DNA of 7,001 nucleotides, taken from NCBI GenBank assembly GCA_030605745.1, contig JAUWHT010000082.1, positions 1 through 7,001 of the forward strand, given 5' to 3'. This DNA comes from Pirellulales bacterium (GTDB lineage Bacteria > Planctomycetota > Planctomycetia > Pirellulales > Thermoguttaceae). The translations under genes were made by a program, and so were the position numbers. Below, piece after piece: positions 1 to 7,001 of this stretch. The notes below the pieces were generated by a model. The model did no database searches and was not told where the DNA came from. It worked only from the letters and a program-made list of their open reading frames with translations. Each line of letters begins with the position of its first letter. Position 1 is the first letter of the stretch.

Positions 1-813
1 GTTGTCCACCCGGCGACGACCGAGAAGATCAAGGTGCCTATCACCCGCGAGAAAATCTGTATCAAGACCGTGCTCGGCGATCGCCGTAAGCAGGACGACA
101 CCTGGGACTTCATGCTGGACCCGAAAGAGCACATCGGCTACCTGCGGATCACGGCCTTCGGCCGCGAGACGGCCGGCGAGATCCGAAAAGTGCTCGAGCA
201 GTTACGGTCGGCGAAGCTGCGCGGGCTGATCCTCGACTTGCGGTTTAATCCTGGCGGGCTGCTCAGCGCGGCGATCGAGGTCAGCGATCTATTCATCTTC
301 AAGGGCCGAATCGTCAGCACCAACGGCCGCAACACTCCCGAGCGGGTTTGGGACGCGCACAAGGACGGCACCTTCGAGGACGTTCCCATGGTAGTCTTGG
401 TCAATCGCTACAGCGCCAGCGCCAGCGAGATTGTCTCGGCTTGTCTGCAGGACCACAATCGCGCCGTGGTCATCGGCGAGCGGACCTGGGGGAAGGGAAG
501 CATTCAGAACGTGATCGAATTGGAAAGCGGCAACAGCGCCCTGAAGCTGACCACGGCCAGCTATCGCCGCCCCAGCGGTAAGAACATCCACCGCTTCGAC
601 GACACTGAGGAGAAAGACGAGTGGGGCGTAGTGCCCGACAAGGGTTTCGAAATGAAACTCGGCGACAGCGAAATGCTGGCGCTGATCGAAGATCGCCGGC
701 GGCGGGACATCGTTCACCACAACCACGACCGGCTGGAACAACCGCCATTCGTCGATCGCCAGTTGCAGATGGCCGTCAAGCACCTGACCGGTGAGTTGGC
801 CCGGGCTGAGTGA
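1..813 (+). CDS. S41 family C-terminal processing peptidase (partial, N-terminus missing)
   Basis: Frame 1 is open from the first base, so the 5' end of the gene lies outside the window; 270 residues are visible and the stop is TGA at 811-813. The family (CtpA/Prc, tail-specific proteases) cleaves exported proteins near their C-termini in the cell envelope, using a Ser/Lys dyad. The visible part covers the end of the PDZ-to-core linker and most of the protease core: IGYLRI, GLILDLRFNPGGLL, then NRYSASASEI with the expected nucleophile Ser at codon 418-420 (window residue 140), and GKGSIQ with the expected Lys at codon 493-495 (residue 165). The Ser-to-Lys spacing of 25 residues matches E. coli Prc S430/K455, and the Asp at residue 151 matches the Prc D441 position, so the enzyme looks active. 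Most of the PDZ domain and any signal peptide are outside the window. Which CTP subfamily it belongs to cannot be decided from this fragment. Confidence 0.95.
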   Translation, partial: VVHPATTEKIKVPITREKICIKTVLGDRRKQDDTWDFMLDPKEHIGYLRITAFGRETAGEIRKVLEQLRSAKLRGLILDLRFNPGGLLSAAIEVSDLFIFKGRIVSTNGRNTPERVWDAHKDGTFEDVPMVVLVNRYSASASEIVSACLQDHNRAVVIGERTWGKGSIQNVIELESGNSALKLTTASYRRPSGKNIHRFDDTEEKDEWGVVPDKGFEMKLGDSEMLALIEDRRRRDIVHHNHDRLEQPPFVDRQLQMAVKHLTGELARAE

Positions 814-821
814 GGTGGTTT

Positions 822-909
822 ACTGGTCACTGAAGTGACCAGCCCTTGTACGTACCGCAGCGGCTGGATTTCGAGGGCTGGTCGAGGGCTGGTCACTTCA
901 GTGACCAGT
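822..909. repeat. REPIN-like double palindrome (25-bp inverted arms, 38-bp centre)
   Basis: The left arm (822-846) and right arm (885-909) are perfect reverse complements over 25 bp. Each arm is also a palindrome by itself: CTGGTCACT, a 2-nt centre, then AGTGACCAG (823-842 and 889-908). The 38-bp centre carries an 11-bp tandem duplication, TCGAGGGCTGG at 871-881 and 882-892, the second copy running into the right arm. Two REP-like hairpins in inverted orientation is the architecture of REPIN/BIME elements. The element fills most of the gap between the S41 peptidase stop and tsaD. It could equally serve as a terminator or mRNA-stability structure, although no U-tract follows it in either direction. 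The symmetry is seen directly; the REPIN identity is inferred, since one copy cannot prove dispersal. Confidence 0.85.
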
Positions 910-1970
910 TGTCGAGCGGCCCCCCATCGCCCCTTGCAAGATGAATATCCTAACACTGGAAACCACCTGCGACGAGACGGCGGCGGCAGTGGTGACCGAT
1001 CGGTTGGAAGTGCTTGCCTCGGTGGTGGCCTCGCAGGATGAACTGCACGAGCGATTCGGCGGGGTCGTGCCCGAGATTGCTTCCCGGGCCCAACTCGAAC
1101 GGATCTTGCCCGTAATCCACCAGACGCTTGAGCAAGCCGGCTTGTCGCTGGACGATCTCAGCGCAGTGGCCGTGGCCAACACGCCGGGGTTGGCCGGGTC
1201 GCTGTTGGTCGGACTGGTGGCGGCCAAGATGCTGTGCGTTGCCCAGACCATTCCGCTGATTGCGGTCAACCATCTTCAAGCCCATATCTATGCCTGTCGG
1301 CTTGCCACCTGGGACGACGTGTTTCCCTGCGTCGGGCTGATCGTCAGCGGCGGGCACACCAGCCTCTACCGCTGCGAGGACCCGCTGCGGTTCGAGTTGC
1401 TTGGGGCGACGATCGACGACGCGGCGGGTGAGGCGTTCGACAAGGTGGCCACGATGCTCGGCCTGCCGTACCCGGGCGGACCGTCAATCCAACGGGCCGC
1501 CGAGCGGGGCAACCCGGACGCTTACCCTTTCCCCCGGGCACTTATGAAAGACGAAGACCGGCTCGATTTCAGTTTCAGCGGGCTGAAGACTGCCGTGCGT
1601 TACACGATTGCCGGACCGGACCGGACCGATTTCACCAACATCAAACTTACCGAAAGGCAAGTGGCCGATATGGCCGCCAGCTTCCAGGAAGCGGTGGTCG
1701 ATTGCCTGGTAGACAAGGCGTTTGCAGCGCTGCGGCAGACCGGTTTGCGGGTCCTGTGCGTGGGCGGTGGTGTGGCGGCCAATACAAGGCTCCGCCGCCG
1801 GCTGAGTGAAGAGGCCAATCGGCGAAACGTGCAACTGCACATCGCCCCAACGCGGCTGTGCACCGACAACGCAGTGATGGGGGCGATAGCCGTCGAGCGT
1901 TTGCGGGCGGGTCTGACCGAGGACCTCGACCTGGACGTTTACCCGGGTGTTGTGAGAACTAAAATGCCTG

Positions 1971-5987
<4,017 letters not shown>

Positions 5988-5996
5988 GGGTATGCA

Positions 5997-6000
5997 CTCC
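5997..6000 (-). promoter_or_regulatory. Ribosome binding site deciding the VWA gene start
   Basis: GGAG on the minus strand lies nine bases before the ATG at 5985-5987. It overlaps the codons just after the alternative TTG at 6000-6002, which has no Shine-Dalgarno of its own at a suitable distance. This supports the ATG start. Confidence 0.7.
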
Positions 6001-6020
6001 AATACTAGGGGCCTATGGCT

Positions 6021-6050
6021 ATTTTACTCAACTTGCCGAGATTTTACCAA
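6021..6050 (-). promoter_or_regulatory. Candidate sigma-70-type promoter for the VWA gene
   Basis: On the minus strand, TTGGTA (6045-6050) is followed after 18 bp by TAAAAT (6021-6026), which match the consensus -35 and -10 boxes in 4 and 5 of 6 bases. The site lies about 35 bp upstream of the ATG at 5987, in the most AT-rich part of the intergenic region. A second TAAAAT at 6041-6046 overlaps the proposed -35. The match is by eye only, and planctomycete promoter consensus is less well known than that of E. coli. Confidence 0.45.
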
Positions 6051-6153
6051 CGAAAAACCGGCGGCTTGCCACAATCACCGTAGGAGCAAATCCCGTGCCC
6101 CGGATAACCCCTCGGCAAGATCTATCCGAATTACCCCCCCATAAGACGTGAAC

Positions 6154-6184
6154 CGGCCCAGGCGGCACGGGGCCGCCTGGGCCG
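6154..6184 (-). terminator. Strong 13-bp GC-rich hairpin downstream of the acidic protein gene
   Basis: CGGCCCAGGCGGC (6154-6166) and GCCGCCTGGGCCG (6172-6184) form a perfect 13-bp stem with a 5-nt loop. It lies about 50 bp past the stop codon at 6237-6239 and before the candidate promoter of the VWA gene, the expected place for a terminator of the minus-strand transcript. There is no U-tract directly after it in either direction, so it may act with Rho or as a 3'-end stabiliser rather than as a classical intrinsic terminator. Confidence 0.55.
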
Positions 6185-6236
6185 TAAGTCTCTACCAAAT
6201 AACACGTTATGACCCCGCCCCTAAACTTGGCCCAGA

Positions 6237-6902
6237 TCAGAGCGAGAAGTCGTCACGGCTTGAACCGCCGCTGTCAGCCGTGTGTCCACGAACGCCGCTG
6301 CCGGCCGCAGTCTTTCCATCAACTGCTGAAATGTGCCGCGACATGCTGCAAAATGCCTCACCCACGTCGTTCAGCGACCGCGCCACCAACATCCTGATCG
6401 CGTCCAAAACGGCGATTCCGGCCGCCGAGTTGTCCGACCGATCCGGCTCGTTCGACTCGTACGAGTAGCCGTCCTCGGGCCAGTAGTCTGCCTCGTTGCT
6501 CTCGTCGGCTGACTCGCCCCGGTAGTCGTAGCCGAACTCGCCACAATCGTACTCGTAGTCGTACGAGTAATTTTCTTCGGAAGCGTCGTTTACAGCGGTT
6601 TCCGCCTCGTCGGCGTGCTGGTTGTTCTCGTCCGCGTACGCATCCTCGTAATCGTCATCATATTCTGACGTGTACTCGCCATAGTGGCGATTGTAGTCAT
6701 AGTAATCATACGAGTACTGGTCGTCGTACTGATCGCCGGTTTGCTCGAACTGTTCCACTCGGTCCGGGGTTTCCGCACAGGGTGGCAGTTCGGGGCCGAA
6801 GTCGGCGGCCATGCTTTTTCGGCCGTCGCCGGGCCCAAACGCAATCACCACCCCGCAAAAAATCGCCAACAGTAACCATAACGCAACGCGAGAGTACCTC
6901 AT
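6237..6902 (-). CDS. Secreted acidic, Tyr-rich protein of unknown function
   Basis: The gene encodes 221 residues, starts at ATG 6900-6902 with GGAGG ten bases upstream, and stops at TGA 6237-6239. The N-terminus is a signal peptide or anchor (MRYSR, then VALWLLLAIFCGVVIAF), with a possible signal peptidase cleavage near SMAA-DF. Residues 57-150 are low-complexity and strongly acidic: by count 33 Asp/Glu and 20 Tyr in 94 residues, with only two Arg and no Lys, in motifs such as YSYDYYDY and NYSYDYEYD. The C-terminal 70 residues differ, with a short helical, more hydrophobic part (AGIAVLDAIRMLVARSLNDV) and a Gly/Ser-rich end. There are cysteines at 16, 42, 120 and 185. I do not recognise a family. 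An acidic extracytoplasmic protein could bind cations or a basic surface, and dense Tyr could allow cross-linking; both are guesses. The signal peptide and ribosome binding site argue for a real gene. Confidence 0.75.
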   Translation of the reverse strand: MRYSRVALWLLLAIFCGVVIAFGPGDGRKSMAADFGPELPPCAETPDRVEQFEQTGDQYDDQYSYDYYDYNRHYGEYTSEYDDDYEDAYADENNQHADEAETAVNDASEENYSYDYEYDCGEFGYDYRGESADESNEADYWPEDGYSYESNEPDRSDNSAAGIAVLDAIRMLVARSLNDVGEAFCSMSRHISAVDGKTAAGSGVRGHTADSGGSSRDDFSL

Positions 6903-6912
6903 GTCCTAGTGT

Positions 6913-6917
6913 CCTCC
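6913..6917 (-). promoter_or_regulatory. Ribosome binding site of the acidic Tyr-rich protein
   Basis: GGAGG on the minus strand lies ten bases before the ATG at 6900-6902. It is the best Shine-Dalgarno in the window and is a main reason for accepting this low-complexity reading frame as a true gene. Confidence 0.75.
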
Positions 6918-6944
6918 AAAAGAAAGCCCCGACCTGGGTTGGTG

Positions 6945-6987
6945 AAAAAAACGGTTCGGTCGCACGTCCAGCACACCTGGACGGTGC
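6945..6987 (-). terminator. Possible weak terminator or leader hairpin upstream of the acidic protein gene
   Basis: On the minus strand, a hairpin with stem GCAC-CGTCCAG / CTGGACGTGC (6962-6987, one bulged base, 5-nt loop) is followed ten bases later by seven T residues (6945-6951). It could end a transcript from a gene beyond 7001, or be a leader structure of the acidic protein mRNA. The gap between stem and T-run is larger than in a standard intrinsic terminator, so this is a weak call. Confidence 0.3.
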
Positions 6988-7001
6988 TGCCAGATAAGGA
7001 T

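Noticed and set aside
6000..6002. TTG as start of the VWA gene, adding five residues
   Set aside because: The ATG at 5985-5987 has a well-placed GGAG and begins the signal peptide directly; the TTG has no Shine-Dalgarno.
6455..6466. Perfect 12-bp palindrome ACTCGTACGAGT as an operator
   Set aside because: It lies within the Tyr/Ser/Glu-coding low-complexity region of the acidic protein gene, and similar partial palindromes recur there from codon repetition.
6853..6861. Lipobox (AIFC) suggesting that the acidic protein is a lipoprotein
   Set aside because: The residue before Cys16 is Phe, not the small residue required, and the hydrophobic segment continues past the cysteine.

Overview
The window looks like chromosomal DNA from a planctomycete, probably of the Pirellula/Pirellulales type. 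This is inferred from the high-GC coding sequence and from a very large secreted protein that joins a von Willebrand A domain to a secretin-N-like module and a Gly/Met-rich linker. That style of protein, including a 'TPEEAES..TKVYPVADLV' stretch, is familiar from planctomycete genomes. Weak or absent Shine-Dalgarno signals upstream of tsaD also fit. No phage, plasmid, IS or CRISPR content is visible.

Layout. (1) Positions 1-813 (+) hold the C-terminal part of an S41 carboxyl-terminal processing protease; its N-terminus lies outside the window. (2) Positions 814-940 hold a compact 88-bp element with two perfect 25-bp inverted arms, each arm itself a hairpin, like a REP doublet (REPIN). (3) Positions 941-2008 (+) encode TsaD, the catalytic subunit for the universal tRNA t6A37 modification. 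(4) Positions 1971-5987 (-) encode a 1338-residue exported protein with a signal peptide, an intact VWA/MIDAS domain, a coiled coil, a secretin-N (STN)-like domain, a Gly/Met tract, helical repeats, and a YfaP/DUF2135-like beta domain near the C-terminus. Its 3' end overlaps the 3' end of tsaD by 38 bp, tail to tail. (5) Positions 5988-6236 are intergenic, with a candidate promoter for the VWA gene and a strong 13-bp hairpin that probably ends the next transcript. (6) Positions 6237-6902 (-) encode a secreted, very acidic, Tyr-rich 221-residue protein of unknown function. (7) Positions 6903-7001 hold its ribosome binding site and leader, plus a possible weak terminator of a gene beyond the window.

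How the genes relate. The S41 protease and tsaD are co-directional but separated by the palindromic element, so an operon is doubtful. The two minus-strand genes both encode exported proteins and are co-directional, but a hairpin and a candidate promoter between them suggest separate transcription units. The most unusual content is the VWA/STN/DUF2135 fusion and the adjacent acidic Tyr-rich secreted protein. Whether they act together is inference only. No complete known multi-gene system is recognised here.
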